Made by a program: the position numbers and the translations under genes
Notes under the pieces: model-generated
The model's database searches: none
The model's input: the letters and a program-made list of their open reading frames with translations, nothing else
Told to the model about the DNA's origin: nothing
DNA from: Alphaproteobacteria bacterium US3C007
GTDB taxonomy: Bacteria; Pseudomonadota; Alphaproteobacteria; Rhodobacterales; Rhodobacteraceae
NCBI GenBank assembly: GCA_034423775.1
Contig: CP139918.1
Coordinates: 1,984,001-2,048,000 of the forward strand
DNA: 64,000 nucleotides
Reading direction: 5' to 3'
Part shown: one piece after another, positions 29,456 to 37,533 of the stretch
Layout: each line of letters starts with the position of its first letter
Numbering within the stretch: position 1 is the stretch's first letter

Positions 29456-30516
29456 TCAGTGAATCCTGCAGGCGCGTGGGTTGTGGATGGGTATAGCGCG
29501 ATGGCTTTGAACAGATTTCCCATTTCCGCAGGATGGGTCAAGCGTTTATGCGCTGCGATATGTTGGTCTAGCGCCATGCCGCTTAAGCGTTTGGCCAAAG
29601 CTTGCGCGCGGGCGGTTATTCCCAGACGTTCGAGCAGAACGCCTTGCGGGGTGAGTCGGCTGTGTTTGCAGGTAAGGTTTGATACCAAAGCCGCAAAATC
29701 GACATGCGCAGAAAGATCCGCCAATCCGGGTGCGCTTAAAAACTCGGTTATGTCATGTTGGTACACCGCTTGCAGCGTATCCCCCAAAGTTTCCCAATCG
29801 CCATAATCGATCAGCAACGCGGCCCCGCCCTGCGCTTCTATATGATGGCCAAGTTGTTTGGCAATCGCTTGACCGCCGGTATTCAGTTCAACAATATCGC
29901 CAATTTGAACTTCGCCAACCCTATGGTCTAATGCGGGAAGGTGGGTGGGCGCGCTGGTTAAGCCAATGTGAAAAGCCCCATCCTTCAAACCGATCAGGCG
30001 TTCGTGCCAGCCAGTGGCTTCGAATTGGAATTGCCGGATGGGAAGCGCGTCAAAAAATTCATTGGCGATGCAGAAAATGGGAAGATTTGGAAGATCTGCA
30101 ACCTGCTCAGCCCAGACGGGTTGAAACGGCTGCAGTTTTTCTCTTTGCAAAGCGCGCAGTTGAGGCGAGGCTTCCAGTAGATGAATTTGGGCACCGGCAT
30201 GAAACCCATCAAGAGTGCGCGTGGCATGCAAAATATCTGCCATTAAAGTGCCGCGCCCAGGGCCCAGTTCTAAAAGGATAAAGCGATCGGGGCGCCCTTG
30301 ATCCTGCCAGGTTTGCGCCAAACAGAGGCCCAATAATTCGCCGAACATTTGGCTAATTTCAGGCGCCGTCACGAAATCGCCTTGCTGGCCGAAAACTGCT
30401 TGGGTTGTGTAATAGCCATGCTTGGGATGCAGCAAACAGGTCTGCATATATTCGCTTATCGCAATGGGGCCGGTTTGCGCGATGCGCTGTTTAAGAAGTG
30501 GTGCAAGCGCAGTCAT
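29452..30516 (-). CDS. Class I SAM-dependent methyltransferase, MidA/NDUFAF7 family
   Basis: A 354-residue protein with the SAM-binding motif LLELGPGRGTLMADIL near residue 82, the N-terminal YMQTCLLHPKHGYY and the segment NEFFDALPIRQF, all typical of the MidA/NDUFAF7 family (DUF185). The mitochondrial homologue methylates an arginine of complex I subunit NDUFS2; the bacterial substrate is probably similar but unproven. It overlaps lgt and pgeF by four bases each. Confidence 0.93.
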   Translation of the reverse strand: MTALAPLLKQRIAQTGPIAISEYMQTCLLHPKHGYYTTQAVFGQQGDFVTAPEISQMFGELLGLCLAQTWQDQGRPDRFILLELGPGRGTLMADILHATRTLDGFHAGAQIHLLEASPQLRALQREKLQPFQPVWAEQVADLPNLPIFCIANEFFDALPIRQFQFEATGWHERLIGLKDGAFHIGLTSAPTHLPALDHRVGEVQIGDIVELNTGGQAIAKQLGHHIEAQGGAALLIDYGDWETLGDTLQAVYQHDITEFLSAPGLADLSAHVDFAALVSNLTCKHSRLTPQGVLLERLGITARAQALAKRLSGMALDQHIAAHKRLTHPAEMGNLFKAIALYPSTTHAPAGFTE

Positions 30517-31388
30517 GATTTGCGAAAAGCCCGCAGTATCAAAGCCATGCCCAAAAGCGCCATCGGCAGGGATAAAAGCTGCCCCATCGTAAGCCCAAAG
30601 CCGTCAAAGTTCAGCGCATATCCCAAAGGATTTTCGGGGCTTTGAAACTGCGCATCGGGCTGGCGTACCAATTCAACAAGGCAGCGCGACAGCCCGTATA
30701 TTGTAAAGAAAGCACCAGTGATCAAGCCGGGGCGCTTCAGCGCATCGTAGCGAAACGCCATCGCGGCCAACACCAGGCCCAGCAACAAACCCTCAAGCGC
30801 CGCTTCATAAAGCTGCGAGGGATGGCGCGCACAGAGGCCCGCGGCTTGGCCACAGGCTTGTGCGGCTTGGCCGGGAAACGCCACCCCCCATGGCAGATCT
30901 GTGGGCCGCCCCCAGAGCTCGGCATTGATAAAATTTGCCAAGCGCCCAAGCAAAAGCCCCATGGGCGTGGATAGGGCGATCACATCCGCGCCGCTTGCAT
31001 AAGGAACAAGATTGCGGCGAAAGTAAAAAAACGCCGCGATTACGACCCCCAGCAAACCACCGTGAAAGGCCATACCGCCCGTCCAGATCATTACAATTTC
31101 AAAAGGGTGTGCCACGTAATAGGCAGGCTGATAAAATAGCACATAACCCAAGCGCCCCCCAAGTAATATGCCAAGGATCATCCAGGTTAGCAGGTCTTCA
31201 AAGTCCCGAGCGGCCATTGGCGCAAGGTTTTTGGGCCAAAGCTCTGATCGGCGCAACGCGACAAGCGCCATGCGCCATGCCAATAAAATACCGACAATAT
31301 AGGACAGAGCATACCAACGAACGGAGAAGGACAATCCGAAAACAGAGATTGAGAAAATCTCAGGAGAGATATCAGGAAATATAATCAT
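30513..31388 (-). CDS. lgt: Prolipoprotein diacylglyceryl transferase
   Basis: A 291-residue inner-membrane enzyme with about seven helices that attaches diacylglycerol to the lipobox cysteine of prolipoproteins. The invariant GGMAFHGGLLG and the Lgt signature GRLANFINAELWGRPTDLPWG are present. It is first in the lgt-midA-pgeF unit and divergent from ubiK. The LppC-like lipoprotein in this window is one likely client. Confidence 0.97.
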   Translation of the reverse strand: MIIFPDISPEIFSISVFGLSFSVRWYALSYIVGILLAWRMALVALRRSELWPKNLAPMAARDFEDLLTWMILGILLGGRLGYVLFYQPAYYVAHPFEIVMIWTGGMAFHGGLLGVVIAAFFYFRRNLVPYASGADVIALSTPMGLLLGRLANFINAELWGRPTDLPWGVAFPGQAAQACGQAAGLCARHPSQLYEAALEGLLLGLVLAAMAFRYDALKRPGLITGAFFTIYGLSRCLVELVRQPDAQFQSPENPLGYALNFDGFGLTMGQLLSLPMALLGMALILRAFRKS

Positions 31389-31493
31389 TTTGCCTCTCTA
31401 GCGATCTCATGAACACCGCAGAATGTAAACTGGTGCTTGAGACTATGCGTGGAAAGCCCCATATAAGAGGTACATGTAACGATGGAGCGTCCA

Positions 31494-31736
31494 ATGCAAA
31501 CCAGAAATAAAATGTTTGACGATATTTCTCAACTGATGACCAACGCAATGGGCGTGGCACAAGGTGCGCGCGAAGAAGCTGAAACGGCGATGAAGTCAAT
31601 GATTGACCGTTGGTTGGCTGATCGTGATTTTGTCACCCGTGAGGAATTTGATGCGGTGCAGGCTATGGCGCGCAAAGCGCGTGAAGAAAATGCCGAGCTG
31701 GCCGCGCGGCTCGAGGCGTTGGAGCAGGGAAAATAA
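31494..31736 (+). CDS. ubiK: Ubiquinone biosynthesis accessory factor UbiK (BMFP family)
   Basis: An 80-residue helical protein of the UbiK/YqiC/BMFP family, with amphipathic N-terminal KMFDDISQLMTNAMG and C-terminal coiled coil REEFDAVQAMARKAREEN. UbiK helps assemble the aerobic ubiquinone synthesis complex in E. coli. An ATG four codons upstream (31482) is possible, but GGAG lies seven bases before the ATG at 31494, which is preferred. A terminator follows about 50 bases after the stop. Confidence 0.9.
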   Translation: MQTRNKMFDDISQLMTNAMGVAQGAREEAETAMKSMIDRWLADRDFVTREEFDAVQAMARKAREENAELAARLEALEQGK

Positions 31737-31788
31737 AATTCTTAAGACGCTGAGCGGTTTTTTTGAACCCGATTAAGCAGAAATATGC

Positions 31789-31820
31789 GGCTGGTTCCTT
31801 TTGGAACCAGCCTAATTTTT
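31789..31820 (+). terminator. Rho-independent terminator after ubiK
   Basis: A perfect ten-base-pair stem GGCTGGTTCC (31789-31798) / GGAACCAGCC (31803-31812) with a TTTT loop and the tail TAATTTTTT. Confidence 0.9.
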
Positions 31821-32036
31821 TGCGCTAAAATAACGGCTGATATCCGCCTATGTCGTAGGCATAACCAAGATATCCACAACTTATTGTAGGTCCTGCTAAG
31901 ATTTAGCTTTACAGGAAGGTCAATCCATATAACCATATGTGGTAGGGGTGCAGCAATCGGCAGCACTCTGTAGAGCAGGCACCAAGTGGTAGGGATACTG
32001 CCATATCCCCCCACTAAAAACGTAAGAGGTGGCGCT

Positions 32037-32537
32037 ATGGCATTGACCGAAAGCTTTCTTGAAGAAGATATCCATCCAATCGACATCGTTGAAAATATCG
32101 CAGAGCATAAGGCTTGGGATTTCGATCGCATTGCAGAGGATCAAATCGCAATGGCTGTTGAAGGGCGCTGGCGGACGTATTCTATTACTTTGGCCTGGTC
32201 GGCTTATGATGAAACCTTGCGCATGGTGTGCACTTTTGAGATGGAACCGCCCGCGCATAAACATGGCGTCTTGTTCGAGGCCTTGAACGAAATCAATGAT
32301 CAATGCTGGGCCGGTGCTTTCACCTATTGGACCGAGCAATCTTTGATGGTTTATCGCTATGGGTTGTTATTGTCTGGCGGGCAAGTCGCCAGCGCAGATC
32401 AAATAAGCACATTAATTTCGTCAGCAGTTGCCACGTCCGAGCGGTATTACCCAGCCTTTCAACTGGTGGTTTATGGCGATCATTCGGCGAAAGATGCGAT
32501 GCAAGTGGCTATTGCAGAGGCGTACGGGCGGGCCTAA
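32037..32537 (+). CDS. YbjN domain-containing protein
   Basis: A 166-residue cytoplasmic protein of the YbjN family (type III secretion chaperone-like fold), recognised from DIHPIDIVENIAEHKAW, GRWRTYSITLAWSAY and FEMEPP, followed by LNEINDQCWAGAFTYW. Family members affect stress and motility regulation in enterics, with no defined mechanism. The frame opens earlier, but AGAGG seven bases before the ATG at 32037 and the family start MALTESF set this start. proC follows after 41 bases. Confidence 0.9.
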   Translation: MALTESFLEEDIHPIDIVENIAEHKAWDFDRIAEDQIAMAVEGRWRTYSITLAWSAYDETLRMVCTFEMEPPAHKHGVLFEALNEINDQCWAGAFTYWTEQSLMVYRYGLLLSGGQVASADQISTLISSAVATSERYYPAFQLVVYGDHSAKDAMQVAIAEAYGRA

Positions 32538-32578
32538 ACTTTCCCTATATTTGGGCAGAGTGCCCATAGGGGAGGGCT

Positions 32579-33394
32579 ATGGATTTTTCAGATATTGCGC
32601 AGCGTGGTTTGGTGCTGCTTGGCTGCGGAAAAATGGGGTCAGCGATGCTGGAGGGATGGCTGAGTTCAGGGCTTCCAGCTCAGTCCGTTTGGGCATTAGA
32701 CCCGCATCCGTCAGCGTGGCTTCAACAGCAAGATATACATTTGAATGCAGCTCTTCCATCTGATCCGGCGTTGGTTTTGGTGGCGGTAAAGCCCCAATTG
32801 ATGCAAGCGGCTTTGCCTCAAATGTCCAAATTCGGTAATGGAACCACTTTATTTTTATCGATCGCTGCGGGCATTACAATTGCCGGTTTTGAAGCGATAT
32901 TGGGCCCGCACACTCCAATTATTCGGGCAATGCCAAACACACCAGCCGCGATTGGACAAGGTATTACGGCGTTATCGGGAAATCACCGGATCGAAGAACG
33001 TCACTTGGTATTGGCCGAGGGCCTTTTGGGCGCCATTGGCCAGACCCTTCGCTTGGAGCATGAGGCGCAGATGGACGCGGTCACGGGGGTGTCAGGCTCG
33101 GGCCCGGCCTATGTGTTTTATATGATCGATTGTTTGGCTGCGGCGGCCCGTGCACAAGGGCTTGGCGAAGATGTGGCGATGCAATTGGCTAAGGCGACAG
33201 TGGCCGGCGCCGGGACTTTGGCCGCCACATCGCAGGAAACGCCCGAGCAATTACGGATCAATGTCACCAGCCCAAATGGCACCACGCAAGCCGGTCTCGA
33301 GGTTTTGATGCAAGCCAAAGGGGGGCTTGATGCCTTGATGCGCGAAACTGTGGCCGCAGCGGTAAACCGTTCGCGAGATTTGGCCAATGGCTGA
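32579..33394 (+). CDS. proC: Pyrroline-5-carboxylate reductase
   Basis: A 271-residue cytoplasmic enzyme that reduces pyrroline-5-carboxylate to proline with NAD(P)H. The dinucleotide loop LLGCGKMGSAMLEGWL is at the start and the C-terminal signature VSGSGPAYVFYMIDCL is intact, followed by TSPNGTTQAGLEVL. The 3' end overlaps csaA by eight bases. Confidence 0.97.
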   Translation: MDFSDIAQRGLVLLGCGKMGSAMLEGWLSSGLPAQSVWALDPHPSAWLQQQDIHLNAALPSDPALVLVAVKPQLMQAALPQMSKFGNGTTLFLSIAAGITIAGFEAILGPHTPIIRAMPNTPAAIGQGITALSGNHRIEERHLVLAEGLLGAIGQTLRLEHEAQMDAVTGVSGSGPAYVFYMIDCLAAAARAQGLGEDVAMQLAKATVAGAGTLAATSQETPEQLRINVTSPNGTTQAGLEVLMQAKGGLDALMRETVAAAVNRSRDLANG

Positions 33395-33725
33395 AATATC
33401 CTTTGACGATTTTACCAAGGTTGATATCCGGCTGGGGCGTATCGTTGATGCGGCGCCCTATCCCGAAGCGCGTAAACCCGCGATTAAACTGTGGATCGAT
33501 TTTGGCGCTGAACTGGGTGTGAAAAAAAGTTCAGCGCAAATCACCCAGCATTATGCGCCTGATCAGTTGCTTGGGAAGCAGATATTGGCGGTGGTCAATT
33601 TTCCACCACGTCAGATTGGGCGCTTTATGTCCGAAGTTTTGGTGCTGGGGGTCTCTGGCGATGATGGCGGTATTGTGTTGGTGGGCCCAGATCGCGCGGT
33701 GCCGCTTGGCTCGCGGTTGCATTGA
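33387..33725 (+). CDS. csaA: CsaA-like tRNA-binding domain protein
   Basis: A 112-residue protein consisting of one EMAP II/tRNA-binding OB-fold domain, recognised from VDIRLGRIVDAAPYPEARKPAIKL-type sequence (seen in pieces VDIRLGRIVDA and YPEARKPAIKLWIDFG) and the C-terminal VLVGPDRAVPLGSRLH. CsaA binds tRNA and has been linked to chaperone-like export functions in Bacillus. It overlaps proC by eight bases, a coupling common in Rhodobacterales. Confidence 0.93.
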   Translation: MAEISFDDFTKVDIRLGRIVDAAPYPEARKPAIKLWIDFGAELGVKKSSAQITQHYAPDQLLGKQILAVVNFPPRQIGRFMSEVLVLGVSGDDGGIVLVGPDRAVPLGSRLH

Positions 33726-33820
33726 AAATTTCTATTGATTGGCCAGTGCCTTTGGCCGTTTTAATGGGCCGCCGCGTGCTGGGACAGATTGTAGGCTGGG
33801 CAATAGAAGCGAGCCTGTGA
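33722..33820 (+). CDS. Possible 32-residue membrane peptide
   Basis: A TTG-start frame overlaps the csaA stop (ATTGA) and encodes MKISIDWPVPLAVLMGRRVL followed by a short hydrophobic end, GQIVGWAIEASL. The overlap and the orderly hydrophobic pattern suggest translational coupling to csaA. I do not recognise a family, and the size makes chance plausible. Confidence 0.3.
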   Translation: MKISIDWPVPLAVLMGRRVLGQIVGWAIEASL

Positions 33821-33855
33821 ATTTATCAAGCTGCGATCAAGCTAATGTGGTTGAA

Positions 33856-34125
33856 TTATTTTAACCGCTTTGCGGCGTTTATTCTCATTTCCAGCATAAA
33901 AGGTACTTTACCCCTCGCAGTTACCTTGATAGCAACGCCCTTGAGCTGATCGTCTTCAACCGTAACAGGTGGCAGAGTTTGGCTCGAGAATAAACTGTGG
34001 TTCTTTGAGATATGAGGCGTGTGCACGTGCTGCGCTCTTGATAATAAAACGACCGGTGGACGTAAAAGTGACACTGTTTGGTGGTTGGAACTTAAAGTAA
34101 CGGCAAGTGTAAAAATCTGGTTCCT
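33856..34125 (-). pseudogene. Possible frameshifted gene remnant beside tRNA-Leu
   Basis: Two minus-strand frames read like one protein broken by a shift near 33956-33990: an upstream piece with VTFTSTGRFIIKSAARAHAS and YLKEPQFILEP, and a downstream piece with PPVTVEDDQLKGVAIKV and MLEMRINAAKRLK before a stop. The upstream piece runs back into the tRNA gene, so a true start is missing. No family was recognised. It could be old debris at the integration hot spot or chance open frames. Confidence 0.25.
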
Positions 34126-34212
34126 GCCCACGTGGTGGAATGGTAGACACAAGAGACTTAAAATCTCTGGGCTTAATAGGCCGTGCCGGTTCGAGTCCGG
34201 CCGTGGGTACCA
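34126..34212 (+). tRNA. tRNA-Leu (anticodon UAA)
   Basis: An 87-base tRNA with encoded CCA. Acceptor GCCCACG (34126-34132) pairs with CGTGGGT (34202-34208); the D arm is GGTGGAATGGTAGACAC; the anticodon arm is GAGA-CTTAAAA-TCTC with anticodon TAA; there is a long variable arm as expected for leucine; the T loop is GGTTCGAGTCC. Its sequence closely parallels E. coli tRNA-Leu(UAA). The 3' part serves as the attachment site of the adjacent integrative element and stays intact. Confidence 0.98.
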
Positions 34213-34224
34213 GATTTAGGCTGA
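34179..34224 (+). repeat. Left attachment site repeat, inside tRNA-Leu
   Basis: The 46-base copy starts at GGCCGTGCCGG in the variable/T arm and runs 12 bases past the CCA. It matches the right copy at 45 of 46 positions; the only difference is A at 34214 versus G at 39553. Confidence 0.95.
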
Positions 34225-34270
34225 CAACTTATTGAAATTCCTTCGAGTTTAATCATCGAGGGAGACCGTC

Positions 34271-35398
34271 GTGTCACACATTCCGTACACATTATGCCGT
34301 TCAGGCACCTATTATTATAACCGCCGTGTGCCTAAGCACGCAGTGAAAGCCTATGGTCCATTCATCAGGCAAGCGCTGTCTAAATGCCCTGAAGAAGCTG
34401 AAGCTTATGCAAAACGTCTGGGTAATGTATTGGAGGGGTCTTGGAGTAATACGACAGGCATCATCCCAATAGATGTTATTGCTGTCGTAACTAGCTTTAA
34501 GCCAAGGCCAAGCTTGCTCTCTGATTACGTGAGTGAATACCTATCCCTTCGATCAGTCCATCATAAGCCAATCAAGGTGGCTGTAGACCCGTTCATATCT
34601 CTTGCTGGTGATAGAGATGTCAGCCGGTACACTCGAGAGGATGCCAAGCTGTTTGTTCGTCATCTGGAAATGAAAGGGAACAAGACCGCCACTATCAGAA
34701 GACGTATCAACAGCCTGTCTGCTATTCTTAATTACGCCTATGCAGAGCTGGACTTGGATAAGCGTAACCCCTTTTCAAGACTGTTCATCAAGGGAGAAGG
34801 TGAAGATAGCAATAAGCGAGGCACCTTTACCAACGATCAGCTGAAATGGGGATACGATAAGGCTTTAGCCTCAGGTAGTCAGGTCAAGTTGCTCATGCCA
34901 CTTTTAGGAGAAACAGGCTGTAGGTTAGCAGAAATCGTGGGGTTGAAGCTTGAGGATATCGATCTTGAGAATGACCTGATCTATATACGGCCTAATTCAG
35001 CAAGAAGATTGAAAACTAGGAGCAGCCAGAGAACCTTGCCCTTGGTCGGATATGCCAAGCTGGCTATAGAACAAGCATTCAAGCAGGCAGACGATACCTA
35101 CCTGTTTCCAAGATATATTAGAGATGGAAAGTGCTACGCTACGCATGCGTCTAATGCCCTCAATAAGTGGCTCAAAAAGGACTTTGATGGCCTTACTGCG
35201 CATTGCCTTAGGCATACATTCAGAGACCGTCTGAGATCTGTGGAATGCCCAATGGATCTGATTGATCAGATTGGTGGATGGTCGTCAGTAAGTTCAATTG
35301 GGAATAGTTATGGGAATGGGTATCGGATGGAACAGATCACGGTGTTCTTTGATAGAACCAAAATCAACTCTGCAAAAGTTCTAGAATATTCTGCTTAG
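34271..35398 (+). CDS. Tyrosine recombinase (integrase) of the tRNA-Leu element
   Basis: A 375-residue phage-type integrase that should insert and excise the element at tRNA-Leu. The catalytic residues are R218 in ETGCRLAEI, H311 and R314 in HCLRHTFRDRL, W337 (in place of the second histidine) in GGWSS, and Y347 in NSYGNGY. An N-terminal arm-binding region and a SAM-like core-binding domain (about 80-170) precede the catalytic domain. The start is GTG with GGGAG upstream. Its 3' end overlaps the 3' end of the flagellin gene on the opposite strand by 35 bases. Confidence 0.95.
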   Translation: MSHIPYTLCRSGTYYYNRRVPKHAVKAYGPFIRQALSKCPEEAEAYAKRLGNVLEGSWSNTTGIIPIDVIAVVTSFKPRPSLLSDYVSEYLSLRSVHHKPIKVAVDPFISLAGDRDVSRYTREDAKLFVRHLEMKGNKTATIRRRINSLSAILNYAYAELDLDKRNPFSRLFIKGEGEDSNKRGTFTNDQLKWGYDKALASGSQVKLLMPLLGETGCRLAEIVGLKLEDIDLENDLIYIRPNSARRLKTRSSQRTLPLVGYAKLAIEQAFKQADDTYLFPRYIRDGKCYATHASNALNKWLKKDFDGLTAHCLRHTFRDRLRSVECPMDLIDQIGGWSSVSSIGNSYGNGYRMEQITVFFDRTKINSAKVLEYSA

Positions 35399-37373
35399 AA
35401 GCATTGGCTTGAGCCAGCATAGCAGTAGAAGCTTGCTGTAGAATTTGGTTCTTCGCTAAGCTTGTGCTTTCAGCAGCAAAGTCAGCATTCTGAATGCGAC
35501 CTAATGACTTGGATACATTGGTAGCAGCATTGGTGTTGTTGGCCACAATATGATCAAGGCGATTTGATATAGCGCCAAGTGAGGCTCGTTGTGAGTTCAG
35601 GGTTTGCAAGGCTTGGTCTATGTGCTGGATCGAGGTAAGGGAGTTTTCCTGGTTGAAAAAGTTTATTCTATTTTTCTTTCCAAGTGATATTGATACGATA
35701 TTTTCGCTTATCTGGAACCTTTGTTTGAATACTCCATACCCACTTCCATCTTGATTATTTGATGACCAAGTAACCGAAAACTCATCATCACCAATTTTAA
35801 CCGCTGCTGCCTGTTGTTGGGCTGAGGTCTCATGTTTGTTTAATAAAAACACATCTGATACGGTGTCCGTAAGCTCGTTTATTACCCTTCCATAAACTCC
35901 ACTGCCGTCGGAGTCGCTAGAAGTCCATGTCACCAGATAGTATTCAGAGTTGATCGGAGTAACAGTAGACCAATAATGTGAGTTTTCGTTATCATTGTTT
36001 ACTTGATAAATTAAGCCGGCTTTATTTCCATCAGCATCATGTTTTTGGGCATATACACTGCCATCCTGTGAAAACGTTGTTACAGAGCCACCTGAGCTCA
36101 AACTAGCTGAAGAAAAGCCCCCAGCGAAAGATAAATAGCCACTATCGCTAGATTTAAATGGAGAGCCGTTGGGAGTGCCATCCAAGTTATACAGTTGTGT
36201 GACGATACCTGGTCCGCCAGACCAAGTAATACCGAAGCCGCCATTTTCTAATGAAAATGCTGAAGGGTTATCTTGCCTACCTTCAGTATACGTGTTCACT
36301 TGGAATTCACTTCCAACTTTCGTTCCAGTAGACGAAAATCGTTGGGCATAAATACCTGCATTGGAACCGTCCTGTTGGTCTGATTCCCAAGCTATAACAA
36401 AGCCCCCATCAGCTAAAGCAGCAATGGATGAATTTCTTTGCATATCAGAAGTTTCCGTGTTGATCAGAAATTCATCGCCTAGAAGATTGCCGTTGGAGGC
36501 AAAACGCTGCCCGTAGACTCCATACCCAGAACCATCTTTTCGATATGTTGACCACGTGGCTATAAAACTACCATCGCTCAACGCTGCGGCGGAAACCCAC
36601 GATGAACTAAAGTTTTTATCAGACGAAAGATTAAATTCAGATCCGATGGTGTTTCCTGATGAGTCATATCTTTGTGCGTATATTTGGTAACCAAATCCTT
36701 CGTGGGGTGATTGCCATATAATAACTTGGTTTCCATTAGTTAAGCTTATGATTTCAGGAACGTTCTGAAAGTCATAAGTTGAGGTATTAACCTGTACCTC
36801 TGACCCAAGTGGAACAACGCTTATTGTTTTTTTATCCTGGATTTCTTCGGTAGGGCCTATTCCCAAGTCGCTTGGACTGACTCCTGCAATAGATGTCACA
36901 AGCTGATCAGCAGCCATAGTCCCTGTCCCGACCTGAAAGCTTTTATCAGTAAAAGTACCATCAAGAAGGCTTTGCCCCGCCCAAGTGGTAGAGGAAGATA
37001 TTCTATCAATTTCAGTAAGAAGGCTTTGGGCCTCTGCATTCAAATTAGTTCGATCATCCGCAGAGTTGGTATCATTGGCAGCTTGTATCGATAATTCTCT
37101 AATCCTTTGCAGAATGGTTTCTATTTCCTGCATTTCTCCTTCTGCAGTGTCGATCAGAGCCTGAGCATCAAGAGCATTACGGATGCTTTGGTTTAAGCCT
37201 CTCACAGTGCTATCCAGCCTAGAACTTATTGCCACCCCTGCAGCATCATCAGCAGCCGCATTAATCCGCTTACCCGTAGATAAGCGATGCATGGCTGTCT
37301 CCATGTCACGAGTGACAGAAGAAGCTGCAGCTTGGGCCATTATGGCTTCAGTATTAGTTCCAATAGAAAGCAT
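35364..37373 (-). CDS. Flagellin with a seven-repeat beta-propeller-like insert
   Basis: A 669-residue flagellin. Residues 1-175 form the conserved N-terminal D0/D1 part (MHRLSTGKRINAAADDAAG, IQAANDTNSADDR, and ADQLVTSIAG), and residues 574-669 the C-terminal D1/D0 part, with LGAISNRLDHIVANN and the classic ADFAAESTSLAKNQIL end. In between, about residues 192-560, are seven repeats of roughly 50 residues, each with a core like FVIAWES and IYAQRFSSTG, the pattern of a seven-bladed beta-propeller. Assembled filaments would display a propeller on each subunit. A sigma-54-type promoter lies about 115 bases upstream. It is cargo of the tRNA-Leu element and overlaps the integrase 3' end. Function of the propeller (adhesion, phage decoy, glycan binding) is unknown. 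Confidence 0.9.
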   Translation of the reverse strand: MLSIGTNTEAIMAQAAASSVTRDMETAMHRLSTGKRINAAADDAAGVAISSRLDSTVRGLNQSIRNALDAQALIDTAEGEMQEIETILQRIRELSIQAANDTNSADDRTNLNAEAQSLLTEIDRISSSTTWAGQSLLDGTFTDKSFQVGTGTMAADQLVTSIAGVSPSDLGIGPTEEIQDKKTISVVPLGSEVQVNTSTYDFQNVPEIISLTNGNQVIIWQSPHEGFGYQIYAQRYDSSGNTIGSEFNLSSDKNFSSSWVSAAALSDGSFIATWSTYRKDGSGYGVYGQRFASNGNLLGDEFLINTETSDMQRNSSIAALADGGFVIAWESDQQDGSNAGIYAQRFSSTGTKVGSEFQVNTYTEGRQDNPSAFSLENGGFGITWSGGPGIVTQLYNLDGTPNGSPFKSSDSGYLSFAGGFSSASLSSGGSVTTFSQDGSVYAQKHDADGNKAGLIYQVNNDNENSHYWSTVTPINSEYYLVTWTSSDSDGSGVYGRVINELTDTVSDVFLLNKHETSAQQQAAAVKIGDDEFSVTWSSNNQDGSGYGVFKQRFQISENIVSISLGKKNRINFFNQENSLTSIQHIDQALQTLNSQRASLGAISNRLDHIVANNTNAATNVSKSLGRIQNADFAAESTSLAKNQILQQASTAMLAQANASKQNILELLQS

Positions 37374-37488
37374 TTACGGCTTGAGCCCTAAGTGCAGTTT
37401 ACGCTCTTAAAGCGTATTGTTTCTATTGATTGCATCAAAAAATATGGCACCCTTACTAGCCTTAATTTGCATCATCTCATAGTGATAC

Positions 37489-37504
37489 TGCAAAACTGGT
37501 GCCA
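37489..37504 (-). promoter_or_regulatory. Sigma-54-type promoter upstream of the flagellin
   Basis: On the minus strand the sequence TGGCACCAGTTTTGCA matches the RpoN consensus TGGCACG-N4-TTGCW at all but one position, with exactly ten bases between the GG and GC elements. Transcription would start about 105 bases before the flagellin ATG at 37373. Many flagellar genes in proteobacteria use sigma-54. Confidence 0.6.
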
Positions 37505-37533
37505 ATTTGATACCTATTTTCAGAGTGATTAAA

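Noticed and set aside
37374..37405. Sigma-28-like sequence (TAAA then GCCGTAAA) just before the flagellin ATG
   Set aside because: Spacing is two bases too long and the -10 part overlaps the start codon; the sigma-54 site upstream is a better candidate.
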